From the NCBI GenBank assembly GCA_020161315.1, contig JAIUOH010000001.1, positions 101,620 to 144,665 on the forward strand: 43,046 nt of DNA. The letters run 5' to 3'. The notes below the pieces were generated by a model. That model had not been told where the DNA came from, ran no database searches, and worked only from the letters and a program-made list of their open reading frames with translations. Source of the stretch: Actinomycetota bacterium. Lineage in GTDB: Bacteria; Actinomycetota; Actinomycetes; Actinomycetales; Microbacteriaceae. This document shows positions 14,838 to 23,772 of the stretch, piece after piece (position 1 is the stretch's first letter; each line of letters starts with the position of its first letter). The position numbers were made by a program, and so were the translations under genes.

Positions 14838-15971
14838 GTGAGTAGTCAAGGCAAAGAAGCAACAGCAGCATCGCCCGCACCGGTCGCCCCCCGCGCCCGC
14901 GTCGCGGTGTGGGACAACGCCCGCTTCATACTGATTCTGCTCGTGGTCGTGGCGCACATGGTGTCGACCGTGCGCATGCAGACATCGTTCGGGTGGGGCT
15001 TCTACGTCTTCATCTATCTCTTTCACATGCCCGCGATGATTGGGCTTGCCGGTCTCTTCTCGAAGGCCGACGCAACCCCCAAGACCGTGCGCTCGACGGC
15101 GCAGTTGCTCATCACCTGGCTGGTGTGGGAGGTCATCTGGGCGCTGATTCACTTCTTCGTGAACGGTCAGGGCCTACCCGAAAGCTGGCTGGTAGCCCCG
15201 GCCTGGTCGCTGTGGTTCTTGGTGACTCTCGCCACCATGCGCATTCTGCTGCCGTTCATCGTGCGGCTGCGGCACCCGCTGTTGTTCTCGATCCTGCTGG
15301 CGCTCGTTGCGGGCCTGAGCCCCTCAATCGGCACCCAATTCTCGGCGTCGCGCACACTCTGCTTCATGCCATTCTTCGTGGCTGGTTGGCTGGTCACGAA
15401 CCGCGGCTGGCTGCGAGGCCAGTGGTTTGAGCGGCCCGATCGCTCGACGAAGCTCATCGCGGCGGGCCTGCTCGGCGTAGTGGCGCTCGCCGTCGCAGTG
15501 CTTGCCCCGCTGCGCGATCTCTGGCGCATCGACACCTGGATCGTCTGGCGCGATGACTATGCCTGGCTGTTTGGCGACGCCCCCATCATGGGCTGGGCGC
15601 CGACCGAGTGGTGGGCCATTGCGCTCGGCGGCACCGGCGTGCGCCTTGCGCTCATCGTGGTGGCATTTGCCATGACCATCGCACTGCTGCTGCTCGTGCC
15701 GCGCGGGCACAGCATCATCACCGTCTGGGGCACCCGCACGCTCTACGTGTACCTGCTGCACGGCCTTATCGTGCAGCTGCTGCGCGGCACCGGCGCGGTC
15801 GCATGGTTCGGTGAGTTTGGCGAGGGCGGTGTGCTGATGCTCATCGGCCTCGGCATCGCGATCACACTGGTGCTCTCTATGACGTGGGTCACGAAGGTGT
15901 TTCGGCCCGTGATCGAACCGAAATTTGATTTGCTGTTCGAAAAGGATCCCGCTGCGATAGCCTCGAAATAG
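14838..15971 (+). CDS. Membrane acyltransferase (acyltransferase-3, fucose acetylase-like)
   Basis: 377 residues with about ten membrane segments. The N-terminal VAVWDNARFILILLVVVAHM is typical of acyltransferase family 3, where the Asp/Arg and His in the first helix (DNAR ... AHM) are conserved. YLFHMPAMIGLAGLF follows in helix 2, and the late helix YVYLLHGLIVQLLRG is also typical. Such enzymes acetylate surface sugars or other envelope acceptors. The start is GTG 14838 after a ~30-residue soluble N-terminus. It is followed 45 bp later by a lipoprotein polysaccharide deacetylase, so an envelope modification unit is plausible. Confidence 0.85.
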   Translation: MSSQGKEATAASPAPVAPRARVAVWDNARFILILLVVVAHMVSTVRMQTSFGWGFYVFIYLFHMPAMIGLAGLFSKADATPKTVRSTAQLLITWLVWEVIWALIHFFVNGQGLPESWLVAPAWSLWFLVTLATMRILLPFIVRLRHPLLFSILLALVAGLSPSIGTQFSASRTLCFMPFFVAGWLVTNRGWLRGQWFERPDRSTKLIAAGLLGVVALAVAVLAPLRDLWRIDTWIVWRDDYAWLFGDAPIMGWAPTEWWAIALGGTGVRLALIVVAFAMTIALLLLVPRGHSIITVWGTRTLYVYLLHGLIVQLLRGTGAVAWFGEFGEGGVLMLIGLGIAITLVLSMTWVTKVFRPVIEPKFDLLFEKDPAAIASK

Positions 15972-16016
15972 TCACGACGCGGGCGGGGGCCCGCGACAGA
16001 TGACGCCGGAGGCCAC

Positions 16017-17664
16017 TTGAAACGTGCGCAGCAAAGGCGGGGGAGCCGAGCACTCGTCGCCAGCATTGCGGGTGCGCTTGCCGTCGTGCTCGCGCTGTTA
16101 GGCTGCTCACCCGAGCCCGTTGCGGGGTGGTCACCCGCAGCGTTTTCGACCGTTCCCGGTGTAGAACTGGTCGGTGTGCAGGGCGCCGGGTCGAACGCTG
16201 GCGTCGGGGCCGATTCGGATGCTGCGCAGGATCTCGCCGCCCCGCAGGCGACCGACTCACTGACCGAATCGCAACAGCGAGAGCTCGGTCTGCACACGGG
16301 CCGACTGCGCAATGACGAGGCAGGGGTTGCTGCGCGCTTTGTCTACGTTCCGGGTGTCCCCGCGTTCAACGAGCGTGTGAACCAGGATATTCGCGCTGCG
16401 ATTGCGACGACAGGTAAAGCTTACGCGCCGCGCGTCTATGCGCCAGAAACCGGGCGCACCGAGCGAGGCTGTGTGCCCGGGTCTTCGACCTGGCCAGCGG
16501 CCGATGTGCTCAGCAGGGTCGAGACGGGGCCGGCGGGTGGCGCCGGGGCCGCGGTCGTGTGCGACGTGTTCGGCGCCTACGGCAAGCTGATCGAGGTGCG
16601 TCTGCGCACGGTCACGGGTGATGCGACCGCAGTCACTTCCGATCAGGTCAGCGTAATGTTCGTCGACGTGACGGGCGGTCAGCTGCTGCAGATCGCAGAT
16701 CGCAGATCAGTGGAGTGACTCGGCGCCTGTCGAGCTCTGGCGCTCGACGATCGAGCTGCTGCGCCGAGAGGCCGGCTCCATGAGCACTGCGCCGATCCTC
16801 GACCCAAATGAAACCCAAGTGGCGCTTGCCAGCGCGGCGCTGCATGCCGCAACCACAGATGCTGAGGGGGTGCTCGAGGTGACGCTGCCGTCGGGCATCG
16901 CGTCGCCCGAGCTTGAGGGGCTCGGCATCGAGGCCACCGCTGGGCCGATTGAGCTGCGGGTCGACGCCGTGACCGTCGCCACCTGGGCGAGCGAGCAATA
17001 CCGGCAGCTGCACGCCGAACTCGGCAAGCCGTTTGTCGGTGTGACCGCTCAGGTGAACTCGGTGCCGATCGACTGCACGCTGATTCCGTGCGTGGCAGTG
17101 ACTTACGATGATGGGCCGGGCGAGTTCACGCCGAAGCTGTTGCAGACGCTCAGTGACGAGGGTGCGCGGGTGACGTTCTTCTTGATGGGGTCGCGGGCGA
17201 ATGCACACCCCGATCTGGTGAAGCAGGCGCAGGTCGCCGGGCACGAACTCGCGAGTCACACCATGACCCACCCAGATCTCACCACGCTTTCGGTGCCCGA
17301 TGCGAAGGCGCAGGTGTTGAACGCGGCGGCGGCGATCAGTGCCATCACGGGGGTGCCGGTCACGATGTTTCGCCCGCCGTATGGCGAGGTCAACGACAAG
17401 ATCATCGCCGCGGTCGGGCTGCCGAGCATTCACTGGAGCATCGACACGAACGACTGGCGGAAGCCGGGCCAGCAGGCGCTGATCGATCGCTCGGTTCCGG
17501 TGGCAAAACCGGGCGACATCATTCTCTTTCACGACACCCACTCAGACACCGTCGAGGTCGCGGGCACCGTGGTGCGCGGCCTGCGCGATCGCGGGCTCGA
17601 ACTGGTGACCGTGACCCAGCTGTTTGGCGGGCACGTGCCCGGTGGGCGGGTGAGGTCGCGATGA
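16017..17664 (+). pseudogene. Lipoprotein polysaccharide deacetylase split by a 7-bp repeat frameshift
   Basis: Two adjacent frames form one gene. The first part (16017-16718, TTG start) has a lipoprotein signal (LLGC) and a DUF3298/RsiV-like domain. It stops right after a perfect triple GCAGATC repeat at 16688-16708. Removing one 7-bp unit joins it in frame to the second part, which then continues ADQWSDSAPVELW into the NodB domain: TYDDGPG, HELASHTMTHPD, FRPPYGEVN, IHWSIDTNDW and ILFHDTH, all present. The repaired protein would have about 546 residues. In this sequence only the C-terminal half could be made from an internal ATG (16780), without export signal. It could be a slip-switchable gene, a fresh pseudogene or a sequencing error. 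Confidence 0.8.
16688..16708 (+). repeat. Perfect 3 x 7-bp tandem repeat (GCAGATC) at the frameshift
   Basis: Three exact units. Because 7 is not a multiple of 3, gain or loss of a unit by replication slippage shifts the frame; two units give the open frame. Confidence 0.9.
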
Positions 17665-18224
17665 GTGAGCTGGGGCGTCGTGGGCGCGCGTGGATCATGG
17701 CCTTGGTGGTGGCGGTGAGTTCTTCGGTGACCGTCGGCTTGCTCGCGTTGCTGCTGTTGCCCTCGCTGGCGAGCGTGGCGAGGGCCGAAGTCGTAGAGCG
17801 TGCCCGAACCTTTTCTTTGGAAGCCCCTGCTGAGGGGCATCGCGGCTTCGATGTCGAGCTGGATCGCGGCTGGTCTGCACAACCCGCGCCTCGTGGTGGG
17901 TTGCTGCTGCGCTCACCGGATCGGATGCTTGAGGTTTCGCTGCGGGCGGTGTCGGAAAATGCCCGGCTGGTAGACATGCGAGAAAGTCGCGAGGGTGAGG
18001 TGCCCGAGTACGCTGTTGTCGGGCCGGTGCTGAGCGAGGCACTCGAGAACGGGGCCGAGCTGAGTCACGGCCTGAACGCCGACGCCGAGCTGGTGGCTTT
18101 GCTGCGCCCTGAGGGCGCGAATGAGCAGGTGCTCGCCACCGCACGGGCTGATGATCCCGCGCTGCTCGATACCTATCGTGCCGAGCTCGCAGCGCTGTTT
18201 CTCGAGGTGCGCGCCGCGGGGTGA
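17661..18224 (+). CDS. Hypothetical single-pass membrane protein
   Basis: 187 residues, with the start overlapping the deacetylase stop (ATGA), so it is coupled to it. One membrane segment lies at about residues 12-40 (WIMALVVAVSSSVTVGLLALLLLP). The remainder is an extracellular domain with a segment FDVELDRGWSAQP and later strand-helix pattern, resembling small actinobacterial proteins of unknown function. No catalytic motif is seen. Coupling suggests a role with the deacetylase at the cell surface. Confidence 0.7.
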   Translation: MSELGRRGRAWIMALVVAVSSSVTVGLLALLLLPSLASVARAEVVERARTFSLEAPAEGHRGFDVELDRGWSAQPAPRGGLLLRSPDRMLEVSLRAVSENARLVDMRESREGEVPEYAVVGPVLSEALENGAELSHGLNADAELVALLRPEGANEQVLATARADDPALLDTYRAELAALFLEVRAAG

Positions 18225-18233
18225 GCGCCCGGC

Positions 18234-20264
18234 CTACCCCTCGTCGGGCACGAGCAGCTGATGCTTCGCGAGCTCGCGGTAGAGCGGCGTCGAGTCGATC
18301 AGTTCTTCGTGCGTGCCCTCGCCGACCACGCGGCCGCCGTCGATCACGATGATGCGGTCGCTGTCGACCACCGTCGAGAGTCGGTGCGCAATGACGATCA
18401 GGGTGCGCCCGGTCGCGACAGAGTCGAGGGCCTCGCGCATGAGGCGCTCGTTGACCCCGTCAAGGCTGGCGGTTGATTCATCAAGCAAGAGGATCGACGG
18501 GGCGCTCAGCAGGGTTCTCGCGATGGCGAGGCGCTGCTTCTCGCCGCCAGAGAGCATGATGCCGCGCTCGCCAACCTGGGCGTCGAGCGCCCTCGCGAGG
18601 TGCGCGGCGCTCAGCCCAGCGCTCGCACTGGTCGCAACGTCGGGGGTTGCTGCGACACTGTCGGCATCGCCACTCGATGAAGAGACGGGAGTCGAAGTGC
18701 TAGCCATACTTGCAGCGGTGCGATCGAGAAGCCCGCCGAGGTTTACCGCGCGCAGCACTCGTTCGCATGCCGAGTCAGAGGCGTCGGGCTTGCCGAGCAA
18801 GAGGTTGTCGCGCAGCGATCCGGCGAGCACCGGGGCATCTTGCTCGACGTAGCCGAGCTGGGCACGTAATTCGGCGCGGTCGAGGGTGCGCAGGTCGGCG
18901 CCGTGCAGCGAGATCGCGCCGCTCTCGGGGTCGTAGAAGCGCTCGATCAGCGAGAGCACGGTCGACTTGCCCGCACCAGACGGGCCGACGAGGGCCACGC
19001 GTGATCCTCGGGCTACATCGAACGAAACCTCGTGCAGCACGGGAGTCTCAACGATCTCTGCCGGCGCGGCCTCGGCGTCGCGATAGGCGCCCCTGCCGCC
19101 GCGACCGCTCACGAGATCACGAGGGTCGATGCGGGTGGGTGCAGCCGAGCGGTAGGTGAAGCTGACTTGATTGAAACTGATCGCGGGGGCGCCGGTGCGT
19201 GAGGCCTCGGCGAGCGGGGTGATGCGGCCGGTGGGCGAGAGGGCAGCATCGTGCTCGGTCTCGGTGGGGCTCGATGCGATTTCTTGGATGCGGCCAAGCG
19301 CGCCGAGTGCCTGGTTGACGGCTGCGATCGCGCCGAAGGCCTGGCCGAGCGGGGCCACCATCAAGAACAGGAAGACGATGAACATGACGAGCTGCGAGAT
19401 GCCGATTGCGCCAGTTGCGACACGGTAACCGCCCAGGCCGAGCACCACGAGAAACGACAGCTGCAGAGCCAAGAACGAGATCGGCACGATGAGTGCTGAG
19501 ATCTTCGCGACCTTGAGGCCGAGCACATAGGCCTCCTCGGCCTCGGCCTCGGTCGCTTGCTGTTCACGTTCGGTGGCCCCGGCTGCGCGAATTGTGCGAA
19601 TCGACGAGATCGAGCGCTCGACCTGCGCAGCGAGATCGCCCACTTTCTGCTGAGCCCGGGTGACGGCCGGGCGAATTCTCGCCGACACCAGCACGACCAC
19701 CACGAGTGCGACCACGACCACAGAGAAGGTGATGCCGAACAGCACAGGGTCAATGATGAGCATTCCGATGAGCGCGCCGACAAAGACGAGCAGGCCGCTG
19801 ATTGCCTCGACCATGCCCTGCGTGAGCACCGCGCGCAGCAGGGTCGTGTCGCTGCCCACGCGCGAGACGAGGTCACCCGTGCGGCGGCGATCAAACTCGC
19901 CGATAGGCAGGCGCAAAATGCGCGAGATCAGTGTGCGGCGGCTGTGCAGCACGACGCCCTCGCCCATGCGCTGCAGCACGTAGTGCTGAAACCCGCTAAG
20001 CAGCGCGTCGACGAGCACGAGCGCGCTGAGCACGACGAGCAGCAGGCCGAGCGGCTGGCTTGCCTGCACGCGCTCGATCACCTGCCCGAGCAGCACCGGC
20101 TGCACGAGCGAGGTGCCCGCGCCGATGATGCCGAGCGTCAGCGCGAGCGCCAGTGGGCCGCGCTGCGAAAGCAGGTAGGGAACGAGCTGTTTCAGCGAGG
20201 CGCGAGGGCCGCGGGAGCCGCGAGGGCGACCCAAATCTCGGGGTGCGCGAGTGTCTTCTGCCAC
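18234..20264 (-). CDS. ABC exporter, fused membrane and ATPase domains
   Basis: 676 residues, GTG start. A six-helix exporter domain spans ~30-310. The nucleotide-binding domain has Walker A GPSGAGKST (427-435), Q-loop GYVEQD (471-476), signature LSGGEKQR (571-578), Walker B ILLLDE (591-596) and the H-loop His (627), so it should be active. Two oddities lie in the ATPase domain: a ~36-residue insert at ~372-408 between the first strands, and a Ser/Thr/Ala-rich insert at ~517-550 just before the signature. It is 9 bp after the CPBP protease gene on the same strand, so probably one operon. The substrate is unknown (lipid, peptide or drug). Confidence 0.92.
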   Translation of the reverse strand: MAEDTRAPRDLGRPRGSRGPRASLKQLVPYLLSQRGPLALALTLGIIGAGTSLVQPVLLGQVIERVQASQPLGLLLVVLSALVLVDALLSGFQHYVLQRMGEGVVLHSRRTLISRILRLPIGEFDRRRTGDLVSRVGSDTTLLRAVLTQGMVEAISGLLVFVGALIGMLIIDPVLFGITFSVVVVALVVVVLVSARIRPAVTRAQQKVGDLAAQVERSISSIRTIRAAGATEREQQATEAEAEEAYVLGLKVAKISALIVPISFLALQLSFLVVLGLGGYRVATGAIGISQLVMFIVFLFLMVAPLGQAFGAIAAVNQALGALGRIQEIASSPTETEHDAALSPTGRITPLAEASRTGAPAISFNQVSFTYRSAAPTRIDPRDLVSGRGGRGAYRDAEAAPAEIVETPVLHEVSFDVARGSRVALVGPSGAGKSTVLSLIERFYDPESGAISLHGADLRTLDRAELRAQLGYVEQDAPVLAGSLRDNLLLGKPDASDSACERVLRAVNLGGLLDRTAASMASTSTPVSSSSGDADSVAATPDVATSASAGLSAAHLARALDAQVGERGIMLSGGEKQRLAIARTLLSAPSILLLDESTASLDGVNERLMREALDSVATGRTLIVIAHRLSTVVDSDRIIVIDGGRVVGEGTHEELIDSTPLYRELAKHQLLVPDEG

Positions 20265-20273
20265 CCGGCCAGC

Positions 20274-21302
20274 TTATGCGGTGGGGCTGACAGCTCCCTC
20301 AGCGGCGGGGGCTGCGGTTGCGTTGGCGTCTGCGGCGTGCGAGCTCGCGGTTGCGTTCGCGGGTTGCGCCGTTTCCGTAGCCCGGCGCTTCTTCCACGCG
20401 CTCCAGAAGATCGCGATGCCGACCGCGTAGACCAGCGTGCAGACCAGGCTGCCCTCGATGCCAAACGCGCCGCCCGTGAGCAGGTCGGCCGAGCCCGGGT
20501 TCGCGCTGAAGGTGAAGAACGAGTCGGAGACTTGCTGGCCCGAGACAGCAACCCCGAAGAGGTTGCCCTGGGCCCAGTTCCAGGCACCGTGCATTGCGCA
20601 GATGCCCCAGAGGCCGCCCTCGGAGAGCGACATGAAGCTGCCGAAGATCGCGAACAGCACGAGATTGATGACCGGCAGCGGCCCCATGCCGGGGTTCATG
20701 CCGTGCATGAGCGCGAAAAAGACGGCTTGCGCGATCACGGCCGCGACGAGGCCCCAGCGGCGGGCGACGGCCTGGGTGAGGTAGCCGCGCGTCAGAATCT
20801 CTTCGGTTGAGCCCTGCACGATGAAGCCGATCAGCATGATCGCGATGAAGCCCCAGCCGCTCGCATCCGGCGACGCCCAGGCCATCTGCGCCTGCCCGGT
20901 GATAACCGGCACGAGCACGCAGATCGCCATCATTGCGGCGCCGATGAGCCAGCCGCGGCCGGCAAGCCTCAGGCCTTCGCGCGGCGAGGTGAAGCCGATG
21001 GTGGCAAAGCGGCGGCGCTCCTTGACCGCCATCCAGAACCAGACGAAGCCCGTGGCGAGCGCGAACGAGAAGACCGCGAGCACGCCGCTCTCGCGGTCGA
21101 AGCCCACGTAGTCCATGGCGCTGAACGGTTCCCCGGATCGCACGGCGTTCACCGCGGCGATGATCACCTCGGTCAGCTTGGGCACACTCATCGCGATGTT
21201 AGCGAGCAGCAGCACCACGAACGCCATGATGATGCCCGTCGGCCGCTTCGCGAGCAGCATGCCGCCGGTCGGGGCGGGCAAGTCGGTGTGAGTGGCGCGC
21301 AT
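20274..21302 (-). CDS. CPBP-family intramembrane glutamic endopeptidase
   Basis: 342 residues with about eight membrane helices. All family motifs are present: EExxxR (E167, E168, R172 in TEEILTRGYL), FxxxH (H200 in FFALMHG) and HxxxN (H238, N242 in HGAWNW). The enzyme cleaves within or near the membrane (CAAX protease/bacteriocin-processing type). A good AAAGGAG precedes ATG 21302. The C-terminal ~45 residues are Ala-rich and low complexity. It shares an operon with the downstream ABC exporter, so it may process or protect against the exporter's substrate; this is an inference. Confidence 0.9.
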   Translation of the reverse strand: MRATHTDLPAPTGGMLLAKRPTGIIMAFVVLLLANIAMSVPKLTEVIIAAVNAVRSGEPFSAMDYVGFDRESGVLAVFSFALATGFVWFWMAVKERRRFATIGFTSPREGLRLAGRGWLIGAAMMAICVLVPVITGQAQMAWASPDASGWGFIAIMLIGFIVQGSTEEILTRGYLTQAVARRWGLVAAVIAQAVFFALMHGMNPGMGPLPVINLVLFAIFGSFMSLSEGGLWGICAMHGAWNWAQGNLFGVAVSGQQVSDSFFTFSANPGSADLLTGGAFGIEGSLVCTLVYAVGIAIFWSAWKKRRATETAQPANATASSHAADANATAAPAAEGAVSPTA

Positions 21303-21460
21303 CGTCGGCTCCTTTGGCGGCTGGGTTCAGGGCAGCAGAATTCGCCCCATTGAAGTCAGATTATCGACACGAGGATCGCCGAGTCTCGTTCTCACTGCAC
21401 CAGAATGCGCAGCGGCCGGCCACTCTGCGCACGCCTGGCTGCGCAGGCACGACGCCAACC

Positions 21461-21525
21461 GCACCAAACAGCAGTAAAGGCATACGAAGTCCCGGAAATC
21501 GTGTGCCTTTACTGCTGTTTGGTGC
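21461..21525. repeat. Palindromic element, copy A
   Basis: 27-bp arms (21461-21487, 21499-21525) with one mismatch and an 11-nt centre. The core arm reads AACAGCAGTAAAGGCA. It is followed by GTGCTTTACGTGCTGGTCGG, also present after copy B at 38039-38101. The whole 21303-21846 gap holds this palindrome, a degenerate ~65-bp direct repeat, a ribH-tail relic and the promoter region of the next gene. Confidence 0.88.
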
Positions 21526-21540
21526 TTTACGTGCTGGTCG

Positions 21541-21640
21541 GCGGCCTACCTGCTGGGTCTGCTGGTCGATTGCCCGCGTGCTGGTCGTACTGGTCCTGCT
21601 GGCGGGCGGCCTACCTGCTGGCCGATCCTCCGCGTGCTGG
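21541..21640. repeat. Degenerate direct repeat of ~56-65 bp
   Basis: GCGGCCTACCTGCTGG occurs at 21541-21556 and 21606-21621, and CCGCGTGCTGG at 21574-21584 and 21630-21640. CTGGTC motifs fill the space between. This expansion explains why copy A carries about 101 bp more than copy B between palindrome and ribH tail. Confidence 0.6.
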
Positions 21641-21676
21641 CCGGTTCTCCGGCGAAGCGCCCAAGCGTCCGCGCGA

Positions 21677-21731
21677 GGCTAGGCGCGCGCCTCGCGAATC
21701 GCACGCAGCGTCACCGCAGCGTGCAGCGCGG
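21677..21731 (-). pseudogene. Relic of the ribH 3' end (left junction repeat)
   Basis: On the minus strand this reads ALHAAVTLRAIREARA and then TAG, which is the C-terminus of lumazine synthase. It matches 38153-38207, the end of the intact ribH, at 53 of 55 positions, with 47 identical in a row (21685-21731). Similarity stops abruptly at 21731. Both copies lie in the same orientation and in the same order after a palindrome. Confidence 0.85.
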
Positions 21732-21785
21732 AAGAGCATGTGCCGACCGAAGAAAACTTGCGACACCTCGATCCCTTTCTGCTAG

Positions 21786-21814
21786 CATTCATTAAACATT
21801 CATTTAAGAATGAA
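21786..21814 (+). promoter_or_regulatory. Direct and inverted CATTCATT sites before the LuxR-type gene
   Basis: CATTCATT occurs at 21786-21793 and 21797-21804, and its complement AATGAA at 21809-21814, in a short AT-rich stretch 33-61 bp before the start codon. This is a plausible operator or activator site. No sure promoter hexamers could be assigned. Confidence 0.4.
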
Positions 21815-21846
21815 CATACTGCTTTCATCCACGAGAGGGACCACGC

Positions 21847-22497
21847 ATGTCACAGCCGACAACGTCAAGCCCGGTCGCAGATCTGGGCGAATTTCGTCGC
21901 CGAATTCCGGTGCTCGTTCTTGAACAGCACGAGCTCACCCTGCTCGGCTTACGAGCTCTGCTGGGCTCGAGGCAGTGGGTTTCGCGTTGCTTTGCCGCCT
22001 CAGATCCCCAGGTCGCACTCGCGATCGCGCGGCGGCATCAGCCGGCCCTCATCCTGGTCAACCAGGCGTGCGGTTCGGGGGCCGGCATGCGGTTGGCCGC
22101 GAGTCTTCGGCGCATTGTGCCGTTCGCGAGAATCGTGCTGCTGAGTGCTTCGGGACGGCTCGACCGGCGAGCAGCGGAGGAGTACGGCATCGACGCCGCA
22201 CTGCTCACCACGGCGCCAGCAGCCTCGGTTGTCGAACTCTGCACGAGTCTGCTCGACGGCAAGCTTCCGAGCAACCACGGACTGGGGTGCAGCGACATCG
22301 GTTATGCGCTTTCACCGCGTGAGACAGAGGTGCTCGAAAAACTCTCTCAAGGGTTCACCAATCCTGAGATCGCAGGCATGCTGCACCTTGCGCACGACAC
22401 TGTGAAGCAGCACACGAGTGCGGTGTATCGAAAGCTTGGGGTGCGCAACCGCACGCAGGCGGCTAGCCTCGCGCGAGAGCACGGTCTGGTCGCGTGA
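21847..22497 (+). CDS. LuxR-type regulator with degenerate receiver domain
   Basis: 216 residues. The C-terminal ~60 are a NarL/LuxR helix-turn-helix (LSPRETEVLEKLSQGFTNPEIAGML ... VYRKLGVRNRTQAA). Residues ~20-130 have the fold pattern of a receiver, but the phospho-acceptor Asp is Asn72 (LILVNQ), the acidic pair after strand 1 reads EQHE, and the switch Lys is replaced (ALLTTA). It probably works without phosphorylation, perhaps through a ligand. AGAGGG lies 8 nt before ATG 21847. It is the first gene inside the acyl-CoA cluster and 101 bp ahead of a dehydrogenase operon, its likely target. Confidence 0.85.
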   Translation: MSQPTTSSPVADLGEFRRRIPVLVLEQHELTLLGLRALLGSRQWVSRCFAASDPQVALAIARRHQPALILVNQACGSGAGMRLAASLRRIVPFARIVLLSASGRLDRRAAEEYGIDAALLTTAPAASVVELCTSLLDGKLPSNHGLGCSDIGYALSPRETEVLEKLSQGFTNPEIAGMLHLAHDTVKQHTSAVYRKLGVRNRTQAASLAREHGLVA

Positions 22498-22598
22498 ACA
22501 GCGTGACATCCACATGCAGCACCGACTATGCGGTGGGAGCATACGTAAGTCCATAACGGCGGGCATCGCTGCCCGAACTCAATGAGGAGAACACAACG

Positions 22599-23759
22599 AT
22601 GAGATATCGGCTTTCCGCTGAAGATCAGAAGTTCCGCGACGAATGTCGGGAGTTCCTGCAGAACAATATTCCGCAGGAACTTCGCGATAGAGTGGCGTCG
22701 CACAAAGAGCTGGGCAGGGAAGACTTTGTCACCACACAGCGCATCCTGAACGCAAACGGTTTGGCGGTGCCCGGCTGGCCGGCTGAATGGGGTGGGCGTA
22801 ACTGGACATCGCTGCAGCACCACATCTGGCGAGAGGAACTCGCGGCCAACGACGTGCTCTCTCCGCTCGACTTCAACACCTCGATGTTCGGTCCCGTGCT
22901 TGCCGCCTTCGGCTCGCAGGAGCAGAAGGAGCGTTATCTCCCGGCGACTGCAAACCTCGACATCTGGTGGTCGCAGGGGTTCTCTGAGCCCGAGGCTGGC
23001 TCGGACCTCGCATCGTTGAAGACCACCGCGGTTCTCGACGGTGACCACTGGGTGGTGAACGGTTCGAAGATCTGGACGACCCTCGGCCAGTACGGCGATT
23101 GGATGTTCGCGCTTATTCGCACCGACCCGAATGCGCCAAAGCCTCAGGCAGGCATCAGCTTCATGATTATGGATATGACGACTCCCGGCATCACCGTGCG
23201 CCCCATTGAGTTGATCGATGGCAGCCACGAGGTGAACGAGGTGTTCTTCGATAACGTGCGTGTGCCCGTCGAAAACGTCATCGGTGAGGTGAATAAGGGC
23301 TGGACGTACGCAAAGTTCTTGCTCAGCAATGAGCGCGACGGCATCGGCGCGGTGGGATACAGCAAGCGCACCCTTGCGCGTGCGAAGGCAGAAGCCTCGA
23401 ACCTCGGTTTGCTGCAAGACCCCGAGATCTCACGTCGATTCGTCGAGCTGGAGAACGAACTGCTGGGAGTTGAACTCACCGCGCTTCGCGTTGCCGGTGG
23501 TGCCCGCGAGGGAGAGCCAGACCCAGTGTCATCGGTGCTCAAGCTGCGAGGCTCGCGTCTCAGCCAAGAGGTGACCGAGCTCATCGTCGATCTTTCGGGG
23601 CCCGGCGGCATCGCTTCGGGCGCCGGCGACGACAGCTCACTTCCGGAGTGGGTGCGAAGCGCTGTGCCGCACTACCTCAATGAGCGCAAGGTAACTATCT
23701 ACGGTGGATCCGACGAGATCCAGCGCACCATCATCTCACGCACGATCCTCGGAATGTAG
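22599..23759 (+). CDS. Acyl-CoA dehydrogenase, FadE-type subunit 1
   Basis: 386 residues, full-length acyl-CoA dehydrogenase fold: N-terminal helical domain, QGFSEPEAGSDLASLKT near 128-145 (FAD-side strand motif), and the C-terminal KVTIYGGSDEIQRTIISRTILGM. The usual catalytic Glu of the YEGT motif is Gly (YGGS), as in one subunit type of heteromeric actinobacterial dehydrogenases. GAGGAG precedes ATG 22599. The next gene, 13 bp on, is another dehydrogenase lacking the C-terminal motif, so the two likely form an alpha2-beta2 enzyme acting on a branched or cyclic acyl-CoA. Confidence 0.9.
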   Translation: MRYRLSAEDQKFRDECREFLQNNIPQELRDRVASHKELGREDFVTTQRILNANGLAVPGWPAEWGGRNWTSLQHHIWREELAANDVLSPLDFNTSMFGPVLAAFGSQEQKERYLPATANLDIWWSQGFSEPEAGSDLASLKTTAVLDGDHWVVNGSKIWTTLGQYGDWMFALIRTDPNAPKPQAGISFMIMDMTTPGITVRPIELIDGSHEVNEVFFDNVRVPVENVIGEVNKGWTYAKFLLSNERDGIGAVGYSKRTLARAKAEASNLGLLQDPEISRRFVELENELLGVELTALRVAGGAREGEPDPVSSVLKLRGSRLSQEVTELIVDLSGPGGIASGAGDDSSLPEWVRSAVPHYLNERKVTIYGGSDEIQRTIISRTILGM

Positions 23760-23772
23760 GAGCAGAACACAC

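Noticed and set aside
21405-21785. Plus-strand frames in the gap before the LuxR-type gene
   Set aside because: They run through the palindrome, the degenerate direct repeat and the ribH relic; Trp/Ala/Arg-rich shadow without a ribosome site.
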